NCBI RefSeq assembly: GCF_945956895.1
Contig: NZ_CAMFJF010000021.1
Span: forward strand, 1 to 61,000
From: an uncultured Allobosea sp.
Lineage (GTDB): Bacteria; Pseudomonadota; Alphaproteobacteria; Rhizobiales; Beijerinckiaceae
DNA: 61,000 bases
Direction of reading: 5' to 3'
This document shows positions 43,414 to 52,546 of the stretch, piece after piece; the first letter of the stretch is position 1; the number at the start of each line of letters is the position of its first letter. The position numbers and the translations under genes were made by a program. A model generated the notes under the pieces. That model was not told the DNA's origin and did not search any database. It was given only the letters and a program-made list of their open reading frames with translations.

Positions 43414-44520
43414 ATGACGTTGCAGCGCCAGATCGGCTTCTGGGTCGGCTCCCTTCTAGTCTTCATTCTGTTCCTGGTGGTCCTGCGGGACGTCCTGCTG
43501 CCCTTCATCGCAGCGCTGGCGCTGGCCTATCTGCTCGACCCGCTGGCCGACAGGCTGGAGCGCTGGGGCATGAGCCGGCTGGTGGCGACGATCGTGATCC
43601 TCTTCGTCTTCCTGCTCGCCTTCGTGCTGGCGTTGGTCTTGCTGGCGCCTCTGCTCGGCCACCAGCTCGTCGGGCTCGTCGCGCGCCTGCCGGGAGACGC
43701 GGCCAAGCTCCAGGCGCTGGTGCTGGAGAAGGGAGCGCCATGGCTCGAACGCTTTGGCGCCTCCGATCTCACCAAGGACGCTCAGAGCTCGCTCGGCAAT
43801 CTCGTCGGCGACGGCATGAAATGGGTCGGCGGTCTGCTGCAATCGCTCTGGAGCGGCGGTACCGCCATCGTCGGCGTATTCTCGCTGCTGGTGCTGACGC
43901 CGGTCATCGCCTTCTACCTGCTGGTCGACTGGGACCGGATGGTCGCGACCGTCGACAGCTGGCTGCCGCGCGACCATCGCGATACCATCCGTAGCCTGCT
44001 GCACGAGATGGACATGGCAATCGCCGGCTTCCTGCGCGGGCAGGCGCTTGTCTGCGTGCTGCTCGGCGGTTTCTACGCCATCGGCCTCAGTGTCATCGGC
44101 GTCAATTTCGGCGCGCTGATCGGCATCATCTCCGGCTTCCTCTCCTTCATCCCCTATGTCGGCTCGCTGACCGGGCTCGTGCTCTCGGTCGGCGTCGCGA
44201 CGGTGCAGTTCTGGCCGGACTGGACCTGGCCGCTGGCGACGCTCGGGGTCTTCCTTGCCGGGCAGTTCCTCGAAGGAAACATCTTCCAGCCGAAATTCGT
44301 CGGCGACTCCATCGGCGTGCACCCGGTCTGGCTGATGTTCGCGCTGCTCGCCTTCGGTTCGCTGTTCGGCTTCGTCGGCCTGCTGCTGGCGGTACCGCTT
44401 GCCGCCGTCATCGGCGTGCTCTGCCGCTTCGCGCTCCGGCAGTACCTCGCCAGCAATCTCTATCGCGGCATCCATCCGAACCCTGTGAAGGTCGATGTGA
44501 CGATCGATATCGAGCGCTGA
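43414..44520 (+). CDS. AI-2E family transporter (PerM/TqsA-like permease)
   Basis: The 368-residue protein has about eight membrane segments. Family landmarks are VLRDVLLPFIAALALAYLLDPLADRLER, YLLVDWDRMV, GFLRGQALVCVLLGGFYAIGL, LIGIISGFLSFIPYVGS and FLEGNIFQPKFVGDSIGVHP. Members export small molecules, including AI-2 in E. coli, and others act as Na+/H+ antiporters. The substrate here is unknown. The gene ends seven bases before hda, a neighbour order common in Alphaproteobacteria. Confidence 0.9.
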   Translation: MTLQRQIGFWVGSLLVFILFLVVLRDVLLPFIAALALAYLLDPLADRLERWGMSRLVATIVILFVFLLAFVLALVLLAPLLGHQLVGLVARLPGDAAKLQALVLEKGAPWLERFGASDLTKDAQSSLGNLVGDGMKWVGGLLQSLWSGGTAIVGVFSLLVLTPVIAFYLLVDWDRMVATVDSWLPRDHRDTIRSLLHEMDMAIAGFLRGQALVCVLLGGFYAIGLSVIGVNFGALIGIISGFLSFIPYVGSLTGLVLSVGVATVQFWPDWTWPLATLGVFLAGQFLEGNIFQPKFVGDSIGVHPVWLMFALLAFGSLFGFVGLLLAVPLAAVIGVLCRFALRQYLASNLYRGIHPNPVKVDVTIDIER

Positions 44521-44527
44521 ATCATCG

Positions 44528-45226
44528 ATGTCCGAGTTGCCCCCGCGCCCGCGCCAGCTTGCCTTCGACCTGCCGGTCGACAGCCGCCATGGCGTCGAGG
44601 ATTTCCTCGTCGGTGCTTCCAACGAGGCCGCCTACGGCCTGATCGAGCGCTGGCCGGCCTGGCCCGAGGCCTGGCTGCGGCTTACGGGTCCGGAAGGTGC
44701 CGGCAAGACCCATCTTGCCGCCATCTGGGCCCGCTCCGCCCATGCCTGGACGATCCCCGCCAGGGAGCTGAGCGAGGCGCAGGTGCCGCATCTCGTCTCC
44801 GGTGGCGCGCTGGTGATCGAGGATTGCGATGCGGGCGCCCTCGATGAGCATGCCTTGTTCCACCTGATGAACGCGATCAAGGCGCGCGGCGGCTTCCTGC
44901 TGCTGACTGCAAGGCGCCCGCCCGATCTCTGGGGGCTGGGCGTGCCGGACCTGCTCTCGCGTTTGAGGCTTGCCCCCGCCGCGACGATCGAGCCGCCGGA
45001 TGACGGGCTGCTCAAGGCGCTTCTCGTCAAGCTCTTCATCGATCGCCAGCTCGTGGTCGACATCGCCGTGATCGACGCCCTCGCCATGCGGATGGAGCGC
45101 TCCTTCGCCGCCGCGCGCCAGGTGGTCGACCGGCTCGACAAACTCGCGCTTGAGCGCGGCCGGCGGGTGACGCGCCCATTGGTGCAGGAGGCCCTGGCGG
45201 AACTCTTCCCGCAGGATGCGGGTTGA
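44528..45226 (+). CDS. hda: DnaA inactivator homologue Hda/HdaA
   Basis: The 232-residue AAA+ protein has a DnaA-like N-terminal stretch ending RQLAFDLP, which fits the clamp-binding peptide QLxL/DLPF that links Hda to DnaN. The Walker A is [11 protein letters not shown] (near 54-64) and the Walker B is [10 protein letters not shown]. Sensor-type Arg residues follow in [21 protein letters not shown]. In E. coli and Caulobacter Hda stimulates ATP hydrolysis by DnaA to prevent re-initiation. It lacks the DNA-binding domain IV of DnaA. It sits between the AI-2E permease and ppk. Confidence 0.92.
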   Translation: MSELPPRPRQLAFDLPVDSRHGVEDFLVGASNEAAYGLIERWPAWPEAWLRLTGPEGAGKTHLAAIWARSAHAWTIPARELSEAQVPHLVSGGALVIEDCDAGALDEHALFHLMNAIKARGGFLLLTARRPPDLWGLGVPDLLSRLRLAPAATIEPPDDGLLKALLVKLFIDRQLVVDIAVIDALAMRMERSFAAARQVVDRLDKLALERGRRVTRPLVQEALAELFPQDAG

Positions 45227-45270
45227 ACCAGGCCGTCTCTGCGCGGGCCGCATTCCTCAAATCATGTCGC

Positions 45271-45296
45271 TTGTCATCGAAGCGTCACGCTAGGAT
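45271..45296 (+). promoter_or_regulatory. Candidate PhoB box and -10 element upstream of ppk
   Basis: TTGTCAT, four bases, GCGTCAC forms a PHO-box-like direct repeat (consensus CTGTCAT-N4-CTGTCAC), followed by TAGGAT at -10 distance. It lies 53-78 bases before ppk. Phosphate control of ppk is known in several bacteria; the match here is partial (6 of 7 and 5 of 7). Confidence 0.4.
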
Positions 45297-45348
45297 GGCT
45301 TCAAGATCGGCGATAGGTGAGGGGCCGATCGGGGCACGGGTGAAGCGC

Positions 45349-47541
45349 ATGACCACTGAGACCCTGATGATCCAGGTCGAGGCTGCCGGCGAGGAGGGCG
45401 CGCCGTCGCTGCGCCAGCAGCCGGAGCGCTTCATGAACCGCGAGCTCTCCTGGCTCCAGTTCAACCGCCGGGTCATGGAAGAGGCTTCGAATCGCAGCCA
45501 CCCGCTGCTGGAGCAGCTGCGCTTCCTCTCGATCTCCGCGAACAATCTCGACGAATTCTTCATGGTCCGCGTCTCCGGCCTGCGCGAGCAGCTCAAGGCT
45601 GGTGTCGTCACGCGCAGCCAGGACGGCCTGACGCCGGCCGGCCAGCTCGTCGCCATCGGCGAGGCGGTCGCGGCGCTGACCGCCGACCAGCAGGCGCGTT
45701 GGGCCGAACTGCGCCATGACCTGCACGAAAACCGCATCCACCTGCTGCAACCCGGCGATATCGCCTCGCAGGACCGAATCTGGCTGGAGGACTACTTCCT
45801 CAACTACATCTTCCCGGTGCTGACGCCGCTGGCGATCGACCCGGCGCACCCCTTCCCCTTCATTCCCAATCTCGGCTTCACCATCGCGCTGGCGCTGGAG
45901 CGCAAGCATGACGGCCGCCAGCTCGACGCGCTGATCCGCGTGCCCACCAAGATCGACCGCTTCATCGAACTGCCGGACCTGGCGCGTGAGGGCCTGCACC
46001 GTTTCATCGCGCTCGACGACGCGGTCTCGCTGTTCATCAGCAAGCTCTTCCCCGGCTACGAGGTGAAGGGCGCGGGCTCCTTCCGCATCATCCGCGACTC
46101 CGACCTCGACATCGAGGAGGAGGCCGAGGACCTCGTCCGCGTCTTCGAGACCATGTTGAAGCAACGCCGCCTCGGCGTCGTCATCCGGCTCGAGCTCTCG
46201 ATCGGCATGCCCGATCACCTGCGTCGGATGATCGTGCGCGAGCTCAAGGTCGACAGCGACGAGGTCGTCGAGGTCAACGGCATGATCGGCCTGAACGAGC
46301 TCTCCCAGCTCGTCGGCGTCGACCGGCCGGACCTGAAGTTCAAGCCCTACAATGCGCGCTTCCCCGAGCGCATTCGCGAGCATGGCGGCGACTGCTTCGC
46401 CGCGATCCGCCAGAAGGACCTGCTCGTCCACCACCCCTACGAGAGCTTCGACGTCGTCGTGCAGTTTCTGCAGCAGGCGGCGCGCGATCCCAATGTGGTC
46501 GCGATCAAGCAGACGCTCTACCGCACCTCAGCGAACTCCCCGATCGTCAAGGCGCTGACGGAAGCGGCCGAGGCCGGCAAGTCGGTCACCGCGCTGGTCG
46601 AGCTCAAGGCCCGCTTCGACGAAGAGGCGAATATCCGCTGGGCCAAGGAGATGGAGCGCGCCGGCGTCCAGGTCGTCTACGGCTTCATCGAGCTCAAGAC
46701 CCACGCCAAGCTCTCGCTGGTCGTGCGCCGCGAGGCCGGCCAGCTCGTCAGCTACTGCCATATCGCGACCGGCAACTATCACCCGATCACGGCGCGCATC
46801 TATACCGACGTCTCCTTCTTCACGGCCGATCCGGTGATTGCGCAGGACGTCGCCCGCATCTTCAACTTCATCACCGGCTATGCCGAGCCCGCCGGGCTGG
46901 AGCGCATGGCGGTTTCGCCCACCAGCCTGAAGCAGCGCCTGCTCGCCGATATCGCCGAGGAGGTCGCCCATGTGAAGGCCGGCCGCAAGGGCGCGATCTG
47001 GGGCAAGTGCAACTCGCTGGTCGACCCCGAGATCATCGACGCGCTCTATGACGCCAGCCAGGCCGGCGTCGAGATCGATTTCGTCGTGCGCGGCATCTGC
47101 TGCCTCAGGCCCGGCGTGCCCGGCCTCTCGGAGAATATCCGCGTCAAGTCGATCATCGGCCGCTTCCTCGAGCACACCCGCATCTACGCCTTCGGCGCCG
47201 GCCACGGCATGCCCTCGCCCAAGGCCAAGGTCTATATTTCCTCGGCCGACCTGATGCCGCGCAATCTCGACCGGCGGGTCGAGGCACTGACCCCGATCCT
47301 GAATCCGACTGTGCATCAGCAGTTGCTGGATCAGATCATGTTGGCCAACCTGCTCGACAACGAGCAGAGCTGGACGATATTGCCCGATGGCGGCTCGCGT
47401 CGCATTGTCCCTGCGCCGAACGAAGAGCCGTTCAACGCGCATAAGTACTTCATGACGAACCCGAGTCTGTCCGGACGTGGAAAATCGCTCTCCAATTCAA
47501 GTCCCCGCGCCCTCTCGCGCCGTGGGGGACGCAAGGCCTGA
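45349..47541 (+). CDS. ppk1: Polyphosphate kinase 1
   Basis: The 730-residue protein has all four PPK1 domains. The N domain begins [20 protein letters not shown]. The H domain carries [12 protein letters not shown] and later [14 protein letters not shown]. The C1 domain has [19 protein letters not shown] [15 protein letters not shown] and [14 protein letters not shown] with the phosphohistidine His, and C2 follows with [20 protein letters not shown]. It makes polyphosphate from ATP at the membrane. The ATG at 45349 was chosen after a GGTGAAGCGC leader. Its last 65 bases overlap the likely start of ppx. Confidence 0.97.
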   Translation: MTTETLMIQVEAAGEEGAPSLRQQPERFMNRELSWLQFNRRVMEEASNRSHPLLEQLRFLSISANNLDEFFMVRVSGLREQLKAGVVTRSQDGLTPAGQLVAIGEAVAALTADQQARWAELRHDLHENRIHLLQPGDIASQDRIWLEDYFLNYIFPVLTPLAIDPAHPFPFIPNLGFTIALALERKHDGRQLDALIRVPTKIDRFIELPDLAREGLHRFIALDDAVSLFISKLFPGYEVKGAGSFRIIRDSDLDIEEEAEDLVRVFETMLKQRRLGVVIRLELSIGMPDHLRRMIVRELKVDSDEVVEVNGMIGLNELSQLVGVDRPDLKFKPYNARFPERIREHGGDCFAAIRQKDLLVHHPYESFDVVVQFLQQAARDPNVVAIKQTLYRTSANSPIVKALTEAAEAGKSVTALVELKARFDEEANIRWAKEMERAGVQVVYGFIELKTHAKLSLVVRREAGQLVSYCHIATGNYHPITARIYTDVSFFTADPVIAQDVARIFNFITGYAEPAGLERMAVSPTSLKQRLLADIAEEVAHVKAGRKGAIWGKCNSLVDPEIIDALYDASQAGVEIDFVVRGICCLRPGVPGLSENIRVKSIIGRFLEHTRIYAFGAGHGMPSPKAKVYISSADLMPRNLDRRVEALTPILNPTVHQQLLDQIMLANLLDNEQSWTILPDGGSRRIVPAPNEEPFNAHKYFMTNPSLSGRGKSLSNSSPRALSRRGGRKA

Positions 47542-49051
47542 GCTCAGGCATGCTCCGGGGCGGCTCGCGTTGTCCCATACCATCGCCATCGTCGATATCG
47601 GCTCGAACTCGGTCCGTCTCGTCGTCTACGAGATGCTGGCCCGCGCCCCGTCGCAGGTCTTCAACGAGAAGGAGATGGCGGGGCTCGGCCGGCAGGTCGC
47701 CTCGACCGGTCGCCTCGCCGACGATGCCGTCGCCAAGGCGATCAACGCGCTGGTGCGCTTCCGCATCCTCTGCGAAGCCATGCATGTCGGCGAGCTTCGC
47801 GTCATCGCCACCGCCGCCGCGCGCTATGCCAGCAACGGCCCCGAATTCATCGCCCGCGCCGAGGCGGCGATTGGCCAGCCGATCGAGCTGATCTCGGGTG
47901 GGCGCGAGGCCGTGCTCTCCGGTCTCGGCGTGATCTCGGGCTTCGACAGCCCGGACGGCGTTGTCGGCGATCTCGGCGGCGGCAGCCTGGAGCTGATCTC
48001 GGTCAAGGGCGGCGCGGTGGGGCAGGGCGCCAGCGTTCCGCTCGGCGGCCTCGCCCTGCTCGATCGTTCGAAAGGCTCGCTCAAGGCGGCAGAGAAGATC
48101 GTCAAGGACGAGCTCGACAAGCTGCCACAGCTCGCCGCGATGAAGGGGCGGGATTTCTATGCGGTCGGCGGCACCTGGCGCGCGCTCGCCACGCTTCATC
48201 AGCATCGCGCGGCCTATCCGCTGAACGTGATGCACGGCTACTCCGTTCCGACCCGCGACGTCGCCGATTTCGTCAAGCTGGTCGAGCGGGCAGATGTCTC
48301 GGTGCTCGACGCGATCGATTCGGTGTCCTCGGCCCGCCGTCCGCTCTTGGCCTATGGCGCGCTGGTGCTCGACGAGTTGATCAAGCGCGGCAAGCCGCGC
48401 GAGATCATCATCTCGGCGCAGGGCGTGCGCGAAGGGCTCCTGCATGAGCAGCTTTCGCCGGAGGAGCAGAGCGCCGACCCGCTGATGCAGGCCGCGCGCG
48501 ATTACAACCTGCTGCGTGCCCGCGACCCGCGCCATGCGGCCGAACTGATCGCCTGGGCCCGCGGCATTCTCGAAACGGCCGGCCTGCCGCAGGACGAGCC
48601 CTCAGGCCGGATGATCGAGACGGTCTGCCTGCTCTCCGATATCGGCTGGCGCGCCCATCCTGATTATCGCGGCGAGCAGAGCATGAATGTCATCGCACAC
48701 GCCTATTTCACCGGCATCGACCATGTCGGGCGGGCGTTCCTGGCGCTGACGATCTTCCATCGCTATGCCGGGATGAAGGCAAGCTCGCCGGCCGCTGCCG
48801 GCCTGAAGACCCTGCTGCCGCCGGCGGTCCTCGCGCGGGCGCTGCTGATCGCGGCGATCTTCCGCGTGGCCTACCTGCTCTCGGCCGGCATGGCGGGGAT
48901 TCTGCCGCGCATCGCTGCGACCTGCGTCGACGACCGCCTGTTGCTGCGCTTCCCCGACGACCTCGCGGCGCTGGCGAGCGAGCGCGTCGAGGGACGGCTC
49001 AAGCAGCTTGCGAAGCTGCTCGGCCGCGATTTCGAGATCGGCGGGCTCTGA
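47477..49051 (+). CDS. ppx: Exopolyphosphatase/guanosine pentaphosphatase (Ppx/GppA family)
   Basis: The 524-residue protein has the ASKHA phosphatase core: [46 protein letters not shown] and [18 protein letters not shown]-terminal HD-like helical domain begins near residue 330 with [12 protein letters not shown]. It degrades polyphosphate or pppGpp and so opposes the upstream ppk. I took the GTG at 47477, inside the end of ppk (65-base overlap); a TTG at 47570 is an alternative that would remove the long N-terminal tail. Synthesis and breakdown genes thus sit in one coupled pair. Confidence 0.93.
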   Translation: MENRSPIQVPAPSRAVGDARPELRHAPGRLALSHTIAIVDIGSNSVRLVVYEMLARAPSQVFNEKEMAGLGRQVASTGRLADDAVAKAINALVRFRILCEAMHVGELRVIATAAARYASNGPEFIARAEAAIGQPIELISGGREAVLSGLGVISGFDSPDGVVGDLGGGSLELISVKGGAVGQGASVPLGGLALLDRSKGSLKAAEKIVKDELDKLPQLAAMKGRDFYAVGGTWRALATLHQHRAAYPLNVMHGYSVPTRDVADFVKLVERADVSVLDAIDSVSSARRPLLAYGALVLDELIKRGKPREIIISAQGVREGLLHEQLSPEEQSADPLMQAARDYNLLRARDPRHAAELIAWARGILETAGLPQDEPSGRMIETVCLLSDIGWRAHPDYRGEQSMNVIAHAYFTGIDHVGRAFLALTIFHRYAGMKASSPAAAGLKTLLPPAVLARALLIAAIFRVAYLLSAGMAGILPRIAATCVDDRLLLRFPDDLAALASERVEGRLKQLAKLLGRDFEIGGL

Positions 49052-49065
49052 GGTCTTAAACCTGC

Positions 49066-49168
49066 GTCATGCTCGGGCTTGACCCGAGCATCTCTCCCAA
49101 GAGGGGCTCCCGATCCTCGTCCTGCCTGAGATTCTCGGGTCGAAGCCATGCTTCGCCCGAGAATGACG
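49066..49168. repeat. Palindromic intergenic repeat, family A
   Basis: GTCATGCTCGGGCTTGACCC is identical over 20 bases to the start of the copy at 7638, and GCCCGAGAATGACGG closes both. It fills the gap between the convergent ppx and metC genes. Confidence 0.8.
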
Positions 49169-49185
49169 GCGAGGGGGAATCCGGC

Positions 49186-50376
49186 TCACCCCACCGCGCG
49201 CAGGCGGGCGAAGCCGGCATCGAGATCGGCCTTGAGATCCTCGATGTCCTCGAGGCCGATATGGATGCGGATCGTCGGCCCCTTGAAGTTCGGGTTCGTC
49301 GCGGTGCGGTAGTCCTTGCAGTCGAAGGGCAGGACGAGGCTCTCATAGCCGCCCCAGGAGGCGCCGATCCCGAACAGGGCAAGCCCGTCCAGCATCGCGC
49401 CCACCGCCTTCATCGAGACCGGCTTGAGTTCGAAGGTGAAGAGCGAGGAGGCGCCGGTGAAGTCGCGCTTCCAAATCTCGTGTCCCGGCGCGCCGGGCAG
49501 CGCGGGATGGAGGACGCGGGCGACCTCGGGACGTGCCTGCAGCCATTCCGCCATGGCGAGACCGGCCGGCATCTGCTCCTTCAGGCGGATCGCCATGGTG
49601 CGCATGCCGCGCAGGGTCAGAAACGCGTCTTCCGGCGCGACGATGAGGCCGAGCTGGCCCCAGGCCGCGCGCAGTTTCTTGTACAACTCCGGCGTGCGGG
49701 CCGAGACGGTGCCGATCAGCACGTCCGAATGGGCGGCGTAGTACTTGGTGCCGGCCTGCACCGAGAGATCGACGCCGAACCTGTGGCTGTCGAAGAACAG
49801 CGGCGTCGCCCAGGTGTTGTCCATCGCGACAAGGATGTCGCGCTCGCGCGCGGCGGCGACGATAGCCGGAATATCCTGCATCTCGAAGGTCTGCGAGCCC
49901 GGCGCCTCGGTCCAGACGGCTCGCGTGTTGGGCTTGAACAGCTTGGCGATGTCGGCGCCGACCAGCGGGTCGTAATAGGTCACCTCGACGCCCATCCGCT
50001 TCAGGAAGGTGTCGCAGAAGATTCGTGTCGGCCGATAGACGCTGTCCGTCACCAGGACGTGGTCGCCGGACGAGAGCAGGGTCAGGAAGGCCAGCGTGCA
50101 GGCCATCAGCCCCGACGGCGTCACGACGACGCCGGCGCCGCCCTCGATCGTGTTGGCGGCCGCCAGCAACGCATCGATCGTCGGGTTGCCGTCCGTGCCG
50201 TAGGTATAGCGCGCCTTGCGCACGAGGAAGTCTTCGGTATTCGGGTAGACGACTGTCGAGCCTCGTACGATAGGCGCATTGACAAAGCCGTAGCTGTCGG
50301 CCGGGTCGCGCCCGGCCAGCACGAGGCGCGTGCGCTCGCCGAGGCGCGCAAATTCAGGCGAAGTCAGCTTTTTCAT
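49186..50376 (-). CDS. metC: Cystathionine beta-lyase (Cys/Met metabolism PLP enzyme)
   Basis: The 396-residue fold-type I PLP enzyme has VNAPIVRGSTVVYP, YTYGTDGNPTIDALLAA and TPSGLMACTLAFLTLLSSGDHVLV. The PLP-binding Lys211 lies in SVQAGTKYYAAHSDVLIG. TWATPLFFDSHRFGVDL and IGLEDIEDLKADL complete the Cys/Met_Meta_PP family pattern. The MetC subgroup cleaves cystathionine to homocysteine, pyruvate and ammonia. The ATG at 50376 was chosen. It is divergent from the aap operon; a perfect inverted repeat lies 30 bases upstream. Confidence 0.92.
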   Translation of the reverse strand: MKKLTSPEFARLGERTRLVLAGRDPADSYGFVNAPIVRGSTVVYPNTEDFLVRKARYTYGTDGNPTIDALLAAANTIEGGAGVVVTPSGLMACTLAFLTLLSSGDHVLVTDSVYRPTRIFCDTFLKRMGVEVTYYDPLVGADIAKLFKPNTRAVWTEAPGSQTFEMQDIPAIVAAARERDILVAMDNTWATPLFFDSHRFGVDLSVQAGTKYYAAHSDVLIGTVSARTPELYKKLRAAWGQLGLIVAPEDAFLTLRGMRTMAIRLKEQMPAGLAMAEWLQARPEVARVLHPALPGAPGHEIWKRDFTGASSLFTFELKPVSMKAVGAMLDGLALFGIGASWGGYESLVLPFDCKDYRTATNPNFKGPTIRIHIGLEDIEDLKADLDAGFARLRAVG

Positions 50377-50405
50377 GGGACGGCACGGCCAGAAAAGGGG
50401 AAAAT

Positions 50406-50425
50406 CATGGTCAGGCTTGACCATG
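50406..50425. promoter_or_regulatory. Perfect inverted repeat between metC and aapJ, operator-like
   Basis: CATGGTCA and TGACCATG are perfect 8-bp complements around GGCT. It lies 30-49 bases before metC and 217 before aapJ. The TGGTC/GACCA core is of the kind bound by GntR/FadR-type or other dimeric regulators. The regulator is not identified. Confidence 0.45.
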
Positions 50426-50641
50426 CCCCACAAACTCGCATGTGATATATGCAGGGAACAAGGGGCGGCTCATGCGTATGGCGGTTGCTTGACGCTCATG
50501 AGTCGCTCTGGCAATCGACTCGAGGATATGGGGACGCCGCACGAAAGCGGGGCGAACCGAGCGGCGAAAATGCTGCCGGCGGCGGGACCAGAAATATCTT
50601 CCGGCATCAGCCGGATCAGGGGTTCCAACGGGAGAGTACCG

Positions 50642-51664
50642 ATGAAAAAGTTTGTAGCGGCCGCGCTTGCGGCGGGATTCGGTCTGGCGCTTTCAGCGAC
50701 CGGGGCTTCGGCTCAGGCGACGCTGGCGCAGGTGAAACAGCGCGGCATCCTCAACTGCGGCTCGAACACCGGTCTTGCCGGCTTCGGCGTGCCGGACGCG
50801 CAGGGCAACTGGAAGGGGCTCGACGTCGACCTCTGCCGCGCCATCTCGGCGACGATCTTCAACGATCCCAACAAGGTGAAGTTCATCCCGCTTTCGGCCA
50901 AGGACCGCTTCACCGCGCTCCAGTCGGGCGAAGTCGATGTGCTCGTCCGCAACTCGACCTGGACGATGACGCGCGACGCTTCGCTCGGCCTGCTCTTCAC
51001 CGGCGTGAACTACTATGACGGCCAGGGCTTCCTGGTCCGCAAGAAGCTCGGCGTGAACTCGGCGCTGCAGCTCAACGGCGCCTCGGTCTGCACTCAACAG
51101 GGCACCACGACCGAACTCAACCTCGCCGACTATTTCCGCGCCAACAATCTCAAGTACGAAGTTGTCGCCTTCGCCAGCTCGGACGAGACGATCAAGGCCT
51201 ATGACGCCGGCCGCTGCGACGCCTTCACCACCGACGCCTCGGGCCTCTATGCCGAGCGTCTGAAGCTGACGAACCCCGACGAGCACCTCGTTCTCCCCGA
51301 GATCATTTCCAAGGAGCCGCTCGGCCCGGCTACCCGCAACAACGACCCGCAATGGTTCAACCTGGTGAAATGGGTCCATTTCGCCATGCTGAACGCCGAG
51401 GAGCTCGGCGTGACCCAGGCGAATGTCGACGAGAAGCTGAAGTCCGACAATCCGGAGATCAAGCGTCTGCTCGGCACCGAAGGCAAGTTCGGCGAGCAGG
51501 TCGGCCTGACCGCCGACTGGGTCGTCCGCATCGTCAAGCATGTCGGCAACTACGGCGAATCCTTCGAGCGCAATGTCGGCCAGGGCTCGCTGCTGAAGAT
51601 CGCTCGCGGCCAGAACGGTCTCTGGACCAAGGGCGGCCTGCAATACGCTCCGCCGGTTCGCTGA
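50642..51664 (+). CDS. aapJ: General L-amino-acid ABC transporter, periplasmic binding protein AapJ
   Basis: The 340-residue protein has a signal peptide (1-25, ending GASAQ). The mature part shows TLAQVKQRGILNCGSNTGLAGFGVPD, GLDVDLCRAISATIF, DRFTALQSGEVDVLVRNSTWTMTRD and DAFTTDASGLYAERL, all typical of the AapJ/BztA family. It binds many L-amino acids in the periplasm and delivers them to AapQM. GGGAGAG precedes the ATG. A strong hairpin follows at 51674-51698, and a decayed second copy lies between it and aapQ. Confidence 0.95.
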   Translation: MKKFVAAALAAGFGLALSATGASAQATLAQVKQRGILNCGSNTGLAGFGVPDAQGNWKGLDVDLCRAISATIFNDPNKVKFIPLSAKDRFTALQSGEVDVLVRNSTWTMTRDASLGLLFTGVNYYDGQGFLVRKKLGVNSALQLNGASVCTQQGTTTELNLADYFRANNLKYEVVAFASSDETIKAYDAGRCDAFTTDASGLYAERLKLTNPDEHLVLPEIISKEPLGPATRNNDPQWFNLVKWVHFAMLNAEELGVTQANVDEKLKSDNPEIKRLLGTEGKFGEQVGLTADWVVRIVKHVGNYGESFERNVGQGSLLKIARGQNGLWTKGGLQYAPPVR

Positions 51665-51673
51665 GAGGTTGGC

Positions 51674-51698
51674 GGGGCGCCGGTCTGACCGGCGCCCC
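51674..51698 (+). terminator. GC-rich hairpin after aapJ, likely attenuating terminator
   Basis: GGGGCGCCGGT and ACCGGCGCCCC are a perfect 11-bp stem with CTG as the loop. GTTTC follows but no long T tract. Such hairpins after binding-protein genes often protect the mRNA and cut transcription of the permease genes, giving more AapJ than AapQMP. Confidence 0.65.
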
Positions 51699-51879
51699 GT
51701 TTCACATTTGCATATCGAGGCGATCCCTGCTGGAGATACGCCCGATCTGAGTGCCTGGTTGCTGTATGGTGTCGCCGCTGCTGTCGTCCAGGGCCCGTCC
51801 GGCCATCGGAAAGGCAAATGTGCCGTCCCTCTTCGCGATGGCATTCGCCGCCATGCCCAGCCTCGCGCCCTCGCTGCCT

Positions 51880-52175
51880 GGCTTCGACGTCGATTTCTGC
51901 CGGGCCACCTCGATCTTCTATATTTCCCAAAAAAGCGAAGTTCGTTCCGCCCCGCTCAGAGGGCCGCTTCACGGTGTTTCGGACGGGTGATGACGATTTT
52001 CCGTCGCGAAACTCGGCCTGAATCGCGATTGGGCCTATCGCATCGCCCATCATGTCGGCGATTACCGTGAATCTTTTGAAAGAAACCTCGGTCGGGACTC
52101 GCCTCTGAAGACCGAACGTGGCCAGAATGCGAGGTGGACTCGGAGGTGGCTCGCCATCGCTCCGGCGATCCGCTC
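51880..52175 (+). pseudogene. Decayed second copy of aapJ
   Basis: Two blocks are clearly related to the intact aapJ upstream. The first (51880 to about 52003) reads GFDVDFCRATS in one frame, matching GLDVDLCRAIS; its DNA continues to match with GAAGTTCGTTCCG and CGCTTCACGG through frame changes, then runs into TGATGA. The second (about 52006-52175) reads LGLNRDWAYRIAHHVGDY and then RESFERNLGRDSPLKTERGQ, against VGLTADWVVRIVKHVGNY and GESFERNVGQGSLLKIARGQ in aapJ. About 190 residues between the blocks, and the N-terminus, are missing. It is therefore a paralogue remnant by deletion and frameshift. It explains most of the 880-base gap inside the aap operon. Confidence 0.82.
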
Positions 52176-52546
52176 AGAGGACCGGGCGAGAGCCCCGTGC
52201 GCAAAATGAAACGGAGCCGGAAGGCTCCGCATGGGACGAAGGAATCAAGGTAAGGCTCGGGTGCTTGGCCCGGGACTTGCTGGCTAGCCGAGGGTGGGAC
52301 GAACCCGCTCCGAACAGGGGAACCGCATGCAGATCATCATCGCGCCGGTGGCGGCCGGTGCCGGGTACCTGTCGCAGCGCAGGGCGCGGACTGGATCCGG
52401 GGGCTGAGGGAAGGGCGCACGGCCTGCCGCCGGGCGCCGTTCACGAAACCAGAAGAGTGGCACGGACAACAAGACGACCACGGCGCAACCGCATCGCCGC
52501 TGGATCGCCGGCCGCAACAAGCGAAGCAAAAAAAAGGGCGTGACAG
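52176..52546. other. Non-coding spacer upstream of aapQ
   Basis: This 371-base spacer follows the aapJ remnant. It has a small perfect hairpin (CGGAGCC, GGAA loop, GGCTCCG) at 52212-52229, in the position of a former terminator. An A-rich run lies at 52527-52535, just before the aapQ start. I see no gene; a secondary promoter for aapQMP is possible. Confidence 0.5.

Noticed and set aside
50377..50641. A SAM or other riboswitch in front of metC
   Set aside because: I could not find the conserved core of any known methionine-related riboswitch; the only clear structure is the short inverted repeat at 50406.
51702..51908. A minus-strand 68-codon frame in the aap gap
   Set aside because: It lies opposite the first block of the aapJ remnant, which explains the sequence better, and has no ribosome-binding site.
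52118..52543. A 141-codon plus-strand frame between the aapJ remnant and aapQ
   Set aside because: It begins inside the remnant, is very rich in Arg, Gly and Ala, has no ribosome-binding site and does not match any motif; it looks like a chance frame in non-coding DNA.
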